Assembly: GCA_003332265.1 (NCBI GenBank)
Contig: QPGA01000004.1
Coordinates: forward strand, 1 to 64,000
DNA: 64,000 nucleotides
Direction: 5' to 3'
Origin: Candidatus Accumulibacter meliphilus
GTDB taxonomy: Bacteria; Pseudomonadota; Gammaproteobacteria; Burkholderiales; Rhodocyclaceae
Part shown: positions 9,388 to 17,462 of the stretch, piece by piece
Numbering within the stretch: position 1 is the first letter of the stretch
Layout of the letters: every line of letters starts with the position of its first letter
Position numbers and translations under genes: made by a program
The notes under the pieces: model-generated
Databases searched by the model: none
Told to the model about the DNA's origin: nothing
Seen by the model: the letters and a program-made list of their open reading frames with translations, nothing else

Positions 9388-10478
9388 TAGGCGGCTCGTT
9401 GCAGAAAAGATGGGAGTCCGGCGAGGTTAACCTCCAGCCACTTTCTGAGCTGATGGCGCTTGTCTTCCGTAAAATGGCCAACCGCTACCACCGAAAGCAT
9501 CACTAGCACAGTCGTCGATAGCCAGTACGCATAGCCTTTCGGGTCACCGCGAATCACAGCCGCCCAGAACAAGAAAAGTGGTTGATGGAGCAGGTACAGC
9601 GTGAAGGTGTACGCCGCAAGGAACCGCACCGGCCGCTCGATCACCATTAGCAGGGGCGAGATCAAGACAGCCACACGACGCATGGCCACGAAGTGTGCAA
9701 AGACGAGGGTCGCCAAGAGGTAGTCGCTGAGGAAGAACTTGGAAAATGTTAGCTGCGTGTGCCAGTTGGCCCCGATAAGCGACTTCAGCCAAGTGGTAGT
9801 AATCGTTTCTATCGCGGCCACAAAGAAGACGAGGAACCCAAGCACCGATAACAACAGCAGCACTACTGCCCATATCATCGGTAGAGCCTGCAACGCGCGC
9901 CAACGATAGAGTAGAACGCCCGCCCCCCAGATCGGTGCCAAGATCGCTAGCTTTGGTCCCATCAAGAGTAGAAGACCGCCCGCGGTCCACCACGCTACTT
10001 TGCGCGGCAGGAACGTCAGCAGCCCAAAAACGACGTAGTACCAGAGTTCATAGCAGATCGACCAGTATGGCACATTCGAGAAAGTCGTGATTGATACAAA
10101 CCAGACTTCGTTCAGCATGAATAGGCTCGAGGCCAAGCGGACCACGAACTGATCGAACGGATAGCCGTAGAGTGCCGGGTACAACTGCCGTCCGATGCTG
10201 TCGAGCAATATTGTCAGGACGAGCGCTGGCACCGCCACCGAATACACCCGCGAAATTCGGCTAGCCGTGTAGGTTTCCCAAGAGCGCTCCTTGGTATCCG
10301 TGATGTAGGCGATCACGAAGCCCGAAAGAACGAAGAACACGATGACCGAGCTGTGGCCAAAGTTGCTGGCTGGCAGGACATCGGCAACGATATCCCGTTG
10401 GTTGGAATGGTACACATACACCAGGAAAGCGGCGATGAAGCGCACGGCATCCAGGTAAATGGAAAATGGACGATTCAT
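9387..10478 (-). CDS. Membrane acyltransferase, family 3
   Basis: A 363-aa polytopic inner-membrane protein of acyltransferase family 3, which transfers acetyl or other acyl groups to extracytoplasmic sugars. The N-terminus (YLDAVRFIAAFLVYVYHSNQ) carries the family's catalytic-type histidine after the first membrane helix. HSSVIVFFVLSGFVIAYI is the second conserved segment (FFVLSGF). About ten hydrophobic helices follow, to TLYLLHQPLFLFW near the end, the other family hallmark. It starts 9 bp after the deacetylase stop and ends overlapping the ATP-grasp start. Its likely job is O-acylation of the exopolysaccharide repeat unit. Confidence 0.85.
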   Translation of the reverse strand: MNRPFSIYLDAVRFIAAFLVYVYHSNQRDIVADVLPASNFGHSSVIVFFVLSGFVIAYITDTKERSWETYTASRISRVYSVAVPALVLTILLDSIGRQLYPALYGYPFDQFVVRLASSLFMLNEVWFVSITTFSNVPYWSICYELWYYVVFGLLTFLPRKVAWWTAGGLLLLMGPKLAILAPIWGAGVLLYRWRALQALPMIWAVVLLLLSVLGFLVFFVAAIETITTTWLKSLIGANWHTQLTFSKFFLSDYLLATLVFAHFVAMRRVAVLISPLLMVIERPVRFLAAYTFTLYLLHQPLFLFWAAVIRGDPKGYAYWLSTTVLVMLSVVAVGHFTEDKRHQLRKWLEVNLAGLPSFLQRAA

Positions 10479-10487
10479 ATTTCTCGC

Positions 10488-11441
10488 TCAGAAACGGCGG
10501 TATAACTGCTCGATATGGCGCGCGAAAGTCGCCCCGAGTCCCGAACGTGGGAGTGCCCTAACAGTTGAATGGTCACGGACACTACACTCGGAATAAACGG
10601 CGGTCGGCAGTTGATCCCGATGTTTGTCCAAGAACTGGCAGAGGTTCTCGAAGCGCTTAACGACGATCGGGTCCGGCTGCGAACTGTTCGGCTTCAGTAG
10701 TTCGAAGTTGTGTGACACGATAACGAACTCCTGATGGCCAGCGACAGCGGCGCTGTTTAGGGCGTCGCGCAGTTCACCGAAGCCGCAGCCCGCGACCTGG
10801 ACGGGGCGGTGCTTTCCCAGACCGTCCGCAAACAGGGTTACGGGAAACGAGTGTACGCCCTCGATCACCGTTGGCTTAGATCGCCAAGCTCCCTCGCGCA
10901 GATCGGATCCACTGACGTCGTAAAAAGCATTGAGGCTGCTATCGATGAGGATGTCGTTCGCTTGCAAGGCTCGGAAGGTGTCGCGATTGCAGGCGAAATT
11001 GCCGGCACGAAAGGCTGTCACCGAACGCGCACCGGCTTGCAGTAGCATCCGCTTGCCACCGGCGATAAGCGCCGTCTGCTCAGCGAGCGTGTAATAACTC
11101 AAGTGCTGCCGCTTGTCCTTGCTGTCGGGAATGAGCGCTGGTGATATTTCGTCGGTCCACTCGGGGTGCAGATGCAACTGGACATCCTGCCCGGCGTCAC
11201 GAATCAGCTCAACGATTGTCTTGAGGTATCCTGCGCCGAAACGCGCGGCAAACAGCGGTTCGACAAAGAAGACGCCTCGCAACCCGTACGTGTTGAGGAT
11301 TTCAAGAGTCTTGGGCAGCGCATAGTCGCCCCGCGTCGAACGACCATAGACATAGCGCTCGTAGGCCGACGGAAAGTTTTCGTCGAGGCGGGCCCAGCCA
11401 TTGCACCACACCTCAACGTCGAATGTCAGCAGGACGTTCAT
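10488..11441 (-). CDS. Polysaccharide deacetylase family protein
   Basis: A 317-aa NodB-fold protein. MNVLLTFDVEVWCNG carries the catalytic-base and metal aspartates (D7/D9 region). QLHLHPEW (H90, H92) supplies the metal histidines; FRAGNFACN and VIVSHNFELL are later motifs. Deacetylases in exosortase-A loci are expected to remove acetyl groups from polysaccharide or lipid-linked intermediates. I chose the ATG at 11441 because it overlaps the upstream stop (ATGA) and starts directly on the conserved strand. The four codons further upstream lie inside the preceding gene. No signal peptide is visible, so action on a cytoplasmic intermediate is likely. Confidence 0.8.
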   Translation of the reverse strand: MNVLLTFDVEVWCNGWARLDENFPSAYERYVYGRSTRGDYALPKTLEILNTYGLRGVFFVEPLFAARFGAGYLKTIVELIRDAGQDVQLHLHPEWTDEISPALIPDSKDKRQHLSYYTLAEQTALIAGGKRMLLQAGARSVTAFRAGNFACNRDTFRALQANDILIDSSLNAFYDVSGSDLREGAWRSKPTVIEGVHSFPVTLFADGLGKHRPVQVAGCGFGELRDALNSAAVAGHQEFVIVSHNFELLKPNSSQPDPIVVKRFENLCQFLDKHRDQLPTAVYSECSVRDHSTVRALPRSGLGATFARHIEQLYRRF

Positions 11442-12043
11442 GGCTGTACACACGGACTTCCACCCGCGCGAAGCTCCTCAACAAGATTTATCGTCGCAGA
11501 ATGAATCAGCACGAAGCATGTCATGAAATATTCGTCTGACTGCAGGGCGGGGTCGTGCAAGTGAAGGCGGCGTGGGTTGGACCACGCCCCCAACAGAGCG
11601 ATGGCGTCAGCTGGAATGCCATTCGCAATCAAGCGATGAACGTGGCGGACCTCCATCGTGAGTAGCAGGTCTCCGGCGCTATAGCTGTAATCACTTAGAT
11701 CGGTAGCGGCGTGTTCCGACAGATCGATACCGAGTCGCCGCGCCGTGGTGACCGCGGTGTTGAATGCGGGTGCGCCAGTTGTGGTGGCCAAGCCGAGCGA
11801 ACAGGCTCGCGCACCTAGCGTCCGAGCGACCGCTTCAGCAACGGCGCTACGGTTTATGTTGCCGAGGCAGACGAATACCAGGCGCTTGACCTTTTTTGGA
11901 TGGACTGCGACAAAGCGGTCGACACGGCCGCTGACCCATTCCACGTGGGCTAGAAAGCTGCGTACCCAACCACGAAACGTCCCGTAGTTGATTGCAGTTA
12001 ACTGCTGAAGGGTTTTCCACGGATATTTAAGTACTTGTAACAT
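11438..12043 (-). CDS. Low-molecular-weight phosphotyrosine phosphatase-like protein
   Basis: A 201-aa protein with an LMW-PTP domain from about residue 52. The P-loop reads CLGNINRS (C59 to R65, CX5R) instead of the usual CxGNICRS; the second cysteine is replaced by Asn but the nucleophile and arginine remain. DPALQSDEYF (D164) is the general-acid loop. The first ~50 residues (KYPWKTLQQLTAINYGTFRG) are extra for the family. In polysaccharide loci such phosphatases reset tyrosine kinases that control chain length or export, but no kinase is in this window. It overlaps the FemAB gene by 17 bp and has a GGAAGG site just ahead of its ATG. Confidence 0.7.
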   Translation of the reverse strand: MLQVLKYPWKTLQQLTAINYGTFRGWVRSFLAHVEWVSGRVDRFVAVHPKKVKRLVFVCLGNINRSAVAEAVARTLGARACSLGLATTTGAPAFNTAVTTARRLGIDLSEHAATDLSDYSYSAGDLLLTMEVRHVHRLIANGIPADAIALLGAWSNPRRLHLHDPALQSDEYFMTCFVLIHSATINLVEELRAGGSPCVQP

Positions 12044-13106
12044 GGCCTTCCTTGATTGACGGCTGGCTCATATGCAGCCGGCGCCATTCGGCAAGCTGTT
12101 TCACCAGCGGCCAGCGATAGACTGTCAGGTGGTAGATCGGGCGCTTGTTTTCGGTCCATTTGGTATGCCAGTCCATCAGGCGGCCGTAGTATTCCAGGCG
12201 ATCAATCCCTTTCTCCCTGTAAAGCTGTTCCATCTCATCCTGGCAAAGAAGGAAGGCCGGCGAGTAGGACTGAATGGAGTCATCGTAGGTGGTTTTCAAC
12301 ACCACCAGCGTGCTTTTTCTTTGCAGGCAGAGGTTCGACGCGACGACACGATCATCGAACATGTACTCATAAATCACCGCTTGGCCGTGCCTGGCCGCAG
12401 CTCCGAGAAGGCGCCCGTAGAAGCGTCCCTGGGCATTGTCCCGATGAATCGCGGTTCCCTTTGCCGCTTTCCAGCCAGAGCTCTCCAACTCGCCATAGCG
12501 CTCGATTGCTGGCGCAATTTCTTCAGAACGAGTCAATGTGCGCATTCGTCCTGTGATGCCCTCCGCTGCCAGCTTGTTTCTTTGCTTGCGCATGTTCTGC
12601 CGGAGGTTTTTTCCACGAGCGCTCCAGTACTCCTCGAAGCTGCCCGTCAAGTCAATCCAGCCGGTTTCGATATAATCGGTGGCCTGGCTGTCGCTGGCAT
12701 CTTCGCCTCGCGGCGTGAAGCGTGAATCAAGCTGGGTGACGGAAAGCGATAGGCAGAAGCCAAGAGGTCCTCTGCTCAGGCTGCGGGCGATGTCGTCCGG
12801 CGCCAGCCCGGCCTCAGCCACCCATGCACCGAGCGGGATCTGGGATGGCTGAAATGTGCGCCAACGGAACTTCCCGAGCGGAACAAGAATGAACATGGCT
12901 ACTGTGACGTGAGCTTGCTGGCCAACCAGTAGTCTCTCGCGTCCCTCGCCAAAGATGTCGAGTGCGGTGATCAGTGCCTCTGCGCTCAGAAATGGGAGGT
13001 CGCCACGCGCGGCGTTCAGCCTGTCCCATTCGCGCACGAGATCCGGTTTCTGCTGCAGCGCTGCTGCCGGCAGGTTTTTCCAGACAAATGGAGGAGAAGT
13101 TGACAT
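12027..13106 (-). CDS. FemAB/GNAT-type acyltransferase of the exosortase-A locus
   Basis: A 359-aa protein of the BioF2-like/FemAB acetyltransferase group. The core stretch EEYWSARGKNLRQNMRKQRN, followed by ELESSGWKAAKGTAI and GRFYGRLLGA, is characteristic. The C-terminal half ends with YDDSIQSYSPAFLLCQDEME then RLEYYGRLMDWHTKW, the acyl-transfer fold's closing motif. FemAB-type proteins accompanying exosortase clusters probably add an acyl or aminoacyl group to sugar nucleotides or lipid-linked glycans. It lies 26 bp downstream of the aminotransferase, which fits: the aminotransferase would create an amino sugar that this enzyme N-acylates. That link is inference. Confidence 0.7.
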   Translation of the reverse strand: MSTSPPFVWKNLPAAALQQKPDLVREWDRLNAARGDLPFLSAEALITALDIFGEGRERLLVGQQAHVTVAMFILVPLGKFRWRTFQPSQIPLGAWVAEAGLAPDDIARSLSRGPLGFCLSLSVTQLDSRFTPRGEDASDSQATDYIETGWIDLTGSFEEYWSARGKNLRQNMRKQRNKLAAEGITGRMRTLTRSEEIAPAIERYGELESSGWKAAKGTAIHRDNAQGRFYGRLLGAAARHGQAVIYEYMFDDRVVASNLCLQRKSTLVVLKTTYDDSIQSYSPAFLLCQDEMEQLYREKGIDRLEYYGRLMDWHTKWTENKRPIYHLTVYRWPLVKQLAEWRRLHMSQPSIKEGHVTST

Positions 13107-13132
13107 TTACGGGTTTGTCTTTCAGCGGTGTT

Positions 13133-14338
13133 CTACTGGGCAATAGCAGTGACTGGAACTTGTGGATTGGCAAGTAAGGTCAGGGTCGCGACAGCGGTAG
13201 CAGTGATGTCGGCCTCGCTCAAGTCCTGATGACATAGAAACTGTAAGACATGATGGCTCCAGGACGGGCCAAGATCGTCAGTCATCTGCGGTGTTCCCGG
13301 CCAGATTCGGTCCCAGCGGAAAACCGGCATGCCCTGCGATCGGAGCTCTTGATAGATGCGATCCGCTTCTTCGACCCACAACGGAAATACGTAGGGCACG
13401 GCACTTTCGTCTGTCCAGGGAAAAAGCCCTTTCACTTCGCGCATCGGCGCGAAGTGTCGGGCATAGAGCGCAAAGTTTTGCCGGCGCCTGGCAATGATTC
13501 GTCCACGAGGCAAAATCGATTCCAGCGAGAGCGCTATCGACAACGGTGCTTGCACGATGCGCCCCATGTCACAGCTCGGCATCATGTCGTCGTCAACCGC
13601 AGGCGCATTAGTGTCACTGTGGTTTGCCCTCCCCCGAGCGAACGAATTCTTGAGCCGAAAGAATCCCGACAAAGCGCGGTTGATGCCGCTAAAACGTCCA
13701 TGCCGAGTCGCCAACTCAAGTACGTCGACATAACCCTTGAGTTGCGCCTTGAAACTGGGCTGCGAAAGCGAGAGGGCCTTGACTGTGTTCCCCGCTGAGG
13801 CCAGTACGCCGCCTTCAGGAACCGGGAAGAACTTGGACAGGCTGGCGGTAGCGAAGTCCCCCCATGTCCCGACGGGTCTCTCGCCGGCACTGCCGAAATA
13901 GCAGTGAGCGCAGTCTTCAATGAGCGCAATCCGGTGCTCGTCACACCACTGCCGGACTTCAAGCAGTGATCGTGCTAGTCCGAAGTAGTGCGGCACGATT
14001 ATTGCTTTTGCCCTACTGGCGGTGAGCGCATCGACGGTATTCAGGTTCGGCAGGCCGTCAGCGCGTATCCCGAAATATCCTATTTTCAGACCGGCCAGAA
14101 TTACGGGAGCGATCATCGTCGGGCAGTGATAACTTGGCGCCAGCACCAGGCTCTCGGGTTCGAGACGAAGTTGCAGGAGGGCCTGATAGATCGCAGCGCG
14201 GCCGCTCGTTGTAAAAACCGTGTGAGAGAGGTCGCCAATGCTGTGTACTTGTGAAGGCCGCTCTTTATTAGAGAAGCTGGACCAGTCCAGTACCGGGGTA
14301 CGAGGCAGCGGCAGACGCAGTTTATCAGGCGGTTTCAT
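13133..14338 (-). CDS. DegT/DnrJ/EryC1/StrS-family PLP aminotransferase
   Basis: A 401-aa sugar aminotransferase-like protein, fold type I. The PLP-binding lysine is K169 in SLSKFFPVPEGG; the cofactor-binding aspartate is D142 in ALIEDCAHCYFG. TTSGRAAIYQAL (43-54) is the phosphate-binding N-terminal segment and VPHYFG the conserved loop. The family makes amino sugars from keto sugar nucleotides. Its ATG overlaps the stop of a candidate 40-codon ORF (TGATG). Together with the next gene (FemAB/GNAT) it suggests an N-acylated amino sugar in the polymer. Confidence 0.8.
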   Translation of the reverse strand: MKPPDKLRLPLPRTPVLDWSSFSNKERPSQVHSIGDLSHTVFTTSGRAAIYQALLQLRLEPESLVLAPSYHCPTMIAPVILAGLKIGYFGIRADGLPNLNTVDALTASRAKAIIVPHYFGLARSLLEVRQWCDEHRIALIEDCAHCYFGSAGERPVGTWGDFATASLSKFFPVPEGGVLASAGNTVKALSLSQPSFKAQLKGYVDVLELATRHGRFSGINRALSGFFRLKNSFARGRANHSDTNAPAVDDDMMPSCDMGRIVQAPLSIALSLESILPRGRIIARRRQNFALYARHFAPMREVKGLFPWTDESAVPYVFPLWVEEADRIYQELRSQGMPVFRWDRIWPGTPQMTDDLGPSWSHHVLQFLCHQDLSEADITATAVATLTLLANPQVPVTAIAQ

Positions 14339-14460
14339 CAGGACGCAGGCAGAGTCTTGTCGTTAGGCGTGCGCAAAGGGGCGACACGGAAAATGGCCGC
14401 GGTTATCGACCTCGAACCATTGCGTTCGGTGGCTGCCGGCGCGCGCAGGTAAGGATGCAC
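14338..14460 (-). CDS. Candidate 40-aa small ORF between decarboxylase and aminotransferase genes
   Basis: A short frame starts with GTG at 14460, four bases after an AAGGAGGG ribosome site that itself follows the decarboxylase stop. It ends in a TGA overlapping the ATG of the aminotransferase gene. The predicted peptide (HPYLRAPAATERNGSRSIT, then AAIFRVAPLRTPNDKT) matches no family I know. The ribosome site and the exact overlap suggest it is translated, either as a small protein or as a coupling leader for the aminotransferase. Confidence 0.35.
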   Translation of the reverse strand: MHPYLRAPAATERNGSRSITAAIFRVAPLRTPNDKTLPAS

Positions 14461-14471
14461 CCGGCCCTCCT

Positions 14472-15716
14472 TCATGCGATTACCTCGACGCAGACGGGAT
14501 GTCCGAGAAACGCCTGCGGGCTGGCTGTAAATCCATACGCACCCGATTGAAAGATGACCACCAGATCGCCTGGTTCAGCCGTGGCAAGTTCCATCCGGTC
14601 CGCCAGCAGATCGAGCGGCGTGCACAGCGGGCCGACGACCGATACCGTTTCTCGTTCGCACGATGCCATCCGGTTGCCGATGGCGACCGGGTAATTCTTG
14701 CGGATCACCTGGCCGAAATTGCCCGAGGCCGACAAATGGTGGTGCAGGCCACCGTCGGCGATCAGGTAGCAGTGCCCGCGTGAGATCTTGCGGTCGACGA
14801 TGCGGGTGACGTAGATGCCTGCTTCCCCCACCAGGTAGCGGCCCAGTTCGAGCACCAGTTCGGCTTCCGGGAGTTCCTGTGACGCGCGATCGACGATGGT
14901 CGCCAGAGCGGCGCCAATCGGCGCAATCTCCAGCGGCTGCTCGCCGGGGAAATAGGGGATGCCAAAACCGCCGCCGAGGTTAAGGAAACGGACCGGCGAG
15001 GGCGCTGCCTCGGCCAATCGCAAGGCAAGTTCGAAACTCTTGCTCTGCGCCTCGACGATCGCCTCGGGTTTCAGGTTCTGCGATCCGGCAAACAGGTGGA
15101 AGCCCTCAAAGTTGAGTCCCGAACGGCCGATTTCGGCCAGCAGTTCGGGGACCTGCTCGGCGTCAACGCCAAATTGCTTGGCGCCGCCGCCCATTTTCAT
15201 TCCCGAACTCTTCAGCTCGAAGTCGGGGTTTACACGCACCGCGATGCGTGCTCGGTGGCCTGTTTGCTCACTGATCGCTGCGAGTTCTCGCACTTCGCGA
15301 AACGATTCGATATTGATCAGGATGCCGGCGGCGACTGCCTGCTGCATCTCCGTGCGCTGTTTTCCAGGGCCTGCGAAGCTCGTTTCATGCGGATTTGCAC
15401 CCGCGTCGAGGGCGACCTTCAGTTCGCCGCCCGACGCGACGTCGATACCGTCGACCAGTCCCGCCATGTGGCAGACCAGCGCTGGCATCGGGTTGGCTTT
15501 CATCGCGTAGTGCAGTTTCAAGGCCGGCGGAAGCACTGCCCGCAGTTCGGCGACGCGCCGGGTCAGCAAGCCGCGGTCATAGGCATAGAAAGGCGTTTGT
15601 CCGACACGGGCCGCCAGTCGAGTCAGCGGCATTCCGCCGACGACCAGTTCGCCGTCCCTGATCGGGAACTGTCGCATCGGCGCGTGGCTGGGGGAGGGGC
15701 GCTGGAGTTGAGTCAC
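14472..15716 (-). CDS. Pyridoxal-dependent decarboxylase, exosortase A system-associated
   Basis: A 414-aa fold-III PLP enzyme of the ornithine/diaminopimelate decarboxylase superfamily. The PLP lysine is K73 in LHYAMKANP; DGIDVASGGEL, VRVNPDFEL, FEGFHLFAGSQN and LNLGGGFGIPYF follow in family order. The C-terminal GPLCTPLDLL and GAYGFTAS complete the active site across the dimer. This subgroup occurs next to the acyl-CoA ligase in exosortase-A exopolysaccharide loci. I chose GTG at 15716: it overlaps the ligase stop (GTGA) and has AAGGA eight bases upstream, while the ATG at 15677 has no ribosome site. The true substrate of the subgroup is not established. Confidence 0.85.
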   Translation of the reverse strand: MTQLQRPSPSHAPMRQFPIRDGELVVGGMPLTRLAARVGQTPFYAYDRGLLTRRVAELRAVLPPALKLHYAMKANPMPALVCHMAGLVDGIDVASGGELKVALDAGANPHETSFAGPGKQRTEMQQAVAAGILINIESFREVRELAAISEQTGHRARIAVRVNPDFELKSSGMKMGGGAKQFGVDAEQVPELLAEIGRSGLNFEGFHLFAGSQNLKPEAIVEAQSKSFELALRLAEAAPSPVRFLNLGGGFGIPYFPGEQPLEIAPIGAALATIVDRASQELPEAELVLELGRYLVGEAGIYVTRIVDRKISRGHCYLIADGGLHHHLSASGNFGQVIRKNYPVAIGNRMASCERETVSVVGPLCTPLDLLADRMELATAEPGDLVVIFQSGAYGFTASPQAFLGHPVCVEVIA

Positions 15717-17359
15717 TTGCGGCTTCCTTCGATGCAGGTGTCGAGTTTGCCGGCGTCTGCTGCCAGCGCTGCGTTCGCAAGAAACTCGCCGGCCAGCATT
15801 TTGCGGTCGATTTTTCCGTTCGGGTTGCGTGGCAGGGGTCCGGCTCGAACCGTGACGCCGGCCGGCACCATGTAGGCGGGCATCCTGCGGCGGCATTCGG
15901 TAAGCAGCGCTGTGGTATCCAGCGTGCCGCCAGTGCCGGGGGTGGCGATTACCTGAATGGCGTGCCCGAGCGTCGGGTGGTCGACGCCGAAAGCAACGCA
16001 TTCCCCGACCAGCCTGGTCGCGTAGAGGACTTCCTCGACCTCGGTCGGACTCACCCGGTAGCCGGATGTCTTCATCATTTCGTCGCGACGACCGATGAAG
16101 TAGAGGAATCCCTCCTCATCGCTGCGCACTGTGTCGCCGGAGAACACCGCAATCTCCGGGAGCACCAGACCCGCATCACGGCCCGGCGTGTTGGCCGGCA
16201 GTGGTTTGTAGCGTTCGGCCGTTTTTTCGTGGTCGTTCCAGTAGCCCATGCCGACCAGTGCGCCACGATGGACAAGTTCGCCGGGTTCGTGGGCTGCACA
16301 GGCCGAGCCGTCGTCACGCAAGACCAGAATTTCGGCGTTGGGGATGGCTTTGCCGATCGAATCGGGGCGTCGGTCAACTTCTTCCGGCGGCAAGTAGGTG
16401 GAGCGAAAGGCTTCGGTCAGGCCGTACATCAGAAAAGGTTTGCTCGTCGGCAGGTGGGCGCGCAACTTGGCCAGCGTCTCGCGTGGCATGCGTCCGCCGG
16501 TATTGGCGAAATAGCGCAGATGTTCGCTGATCTCGGCTGGCCAGTCGAGTTCCGAGAGCTGGATGTAGAGCGGTGGTACCGCCGTCAGCCCGGTCACTTT
16601 TTCGTGTGCCAGCGCCTTGAGTACGTCGCGTGGCAACAGGTAATTGAGCAGCACGACGCGCGCCCCAGCATGGAAGGCGGTCGTCAACTGGCTGAAGCCG
16701 GCATCGAAAGACAAGGGCAGGGCGGCCAACAGCGTATCGTCGGCATTGTTGTCAAGATAGCTGGCGACGCTTTTTGCGCCGGCGACCATGTTGCGGTGCG
16801 ACAGGACGACGCCTTTCGGCTTGCCGGTGCTGCCCGAGGTATAAAGGATGGCCGCCATGTCGGTGTCAATCACCCGGTGACCGCTGCGGTTGTCGGCGAG
16901 CAGCAGCTCGTCCCAGCGCAGGTAGGCCAGCGGACCGTCCGTGGCTGGCAGGGGGGCGCTGCCGGTCACGATGACGTGCCGTAGATCGTGGCACGAAGCA
17001 ACTGTTGGTGCGAGCAAGGATAGTCGTTCGCTGGAGGTGACCAGTGCCCGCACCTTGCAATCGCGCATGATGTAGGCGACCTGATCGGCCTTGAGCAGCG
17101 GATTGAGTGGCACGAAGACGCAGCCGGCGGCCGTTGCGCCGAAGCTGGCGATGACCGTCTCGAAGCGCTTTTCCAGGTAGATCGCGATGCGCTCGCCGCG
17201 CTGCAGTCCGAGACCGACGAAGCCGCCGACAAGATCTTCGATTGATTGCTGCAGCACGCCGTAAGGCATTGATTGTTTGTCGTAGCTGAGTGCGATGGCT
17301 TCAGGATTGCGCGCGGCGGCGTGCTCTATCAGCTCGGCAAGCAGGTTGGCATCGGTCAT
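15713..17359 (-). CDS. Acyl-CoA ligase (AMP-forming), exosortase A system-associated
   Basis: A 548-aa ANL-superfamily adenylating enzyme that would activate a carboxylic acid as acyl-AMP and load it onto CoA or a carrier. The P-loop is ILYTSGSTGKPKG (171-183). FLMYGLTEAFRSTYLPPE is the aromatic/A5 motif, YFIGRRDEMMKTSGYRVSPT the hinge motif, and the catalytic lysine lies in NPNGKIDRKML (~516). It is co-translated with the PLP decarboxylase (overlap of 4 bp), the standard pairing in exosortase-A loci. No acyl carrier protein gene is found beside it. The 103-bp gap to the upstream gene holds nothing recognisable. Confidence 0.85.
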   Translation of the reverse strand: MTDANLLAELIEHAAARNPEAIALSYDKQSMPYGVLQQSIEDLVGGFVGLGLQRGERIAIYLEKRFETVIASFGATAAGCVFVPLNPLLKADQVAYIMRDCKVRALVTSSERLSLLAPTVASCHDLRHVIVTGSAPLPATDGPLAYLRWDELLLADNRSGHRVIDTDMAAILYTSGSTGKPKGVVLSHRNMVAGAKSVASYLDNNADDTLLAALPLSFDAGFSQLTTAFHAGARVVLLNYLLPRDVLKALAHEKVTGLTAVPPLYIQLSELDWPAEISEHLRYFANTGGRMPRETLAKLRAHLPTSKPFLMYGLTEAFRSTYLPPEEVDRRPDSIGKAIPNAEILVLRDDGSACAAHEPGELVHRGALVGMGYWNDHEKTAERYKPLPANTPGRDAGLVLPEIAVFSGDTVRSDEEGFLYFIGRRDEMMKTSGYRVSPTEVEEVLYATRLVGECVAFGVDHPTLGHAIQVIATPGTGGTLDTTALLTECRRRMPAYMVPAGVTVRAGPLPRNPNGKIDRKMLAGEFLANAALAADAGKLDTCIEGSRK

Positions 17360-17462
17360 ATTCTTGGGGTGGTGGTGATCATGTAGGAGACGCCGATTTT
17401 AGCGACAAGCGCCGTATCGACTGTGAAATTGTTCGCGCTGGCGTGAAAACTGGCGATCAGCG

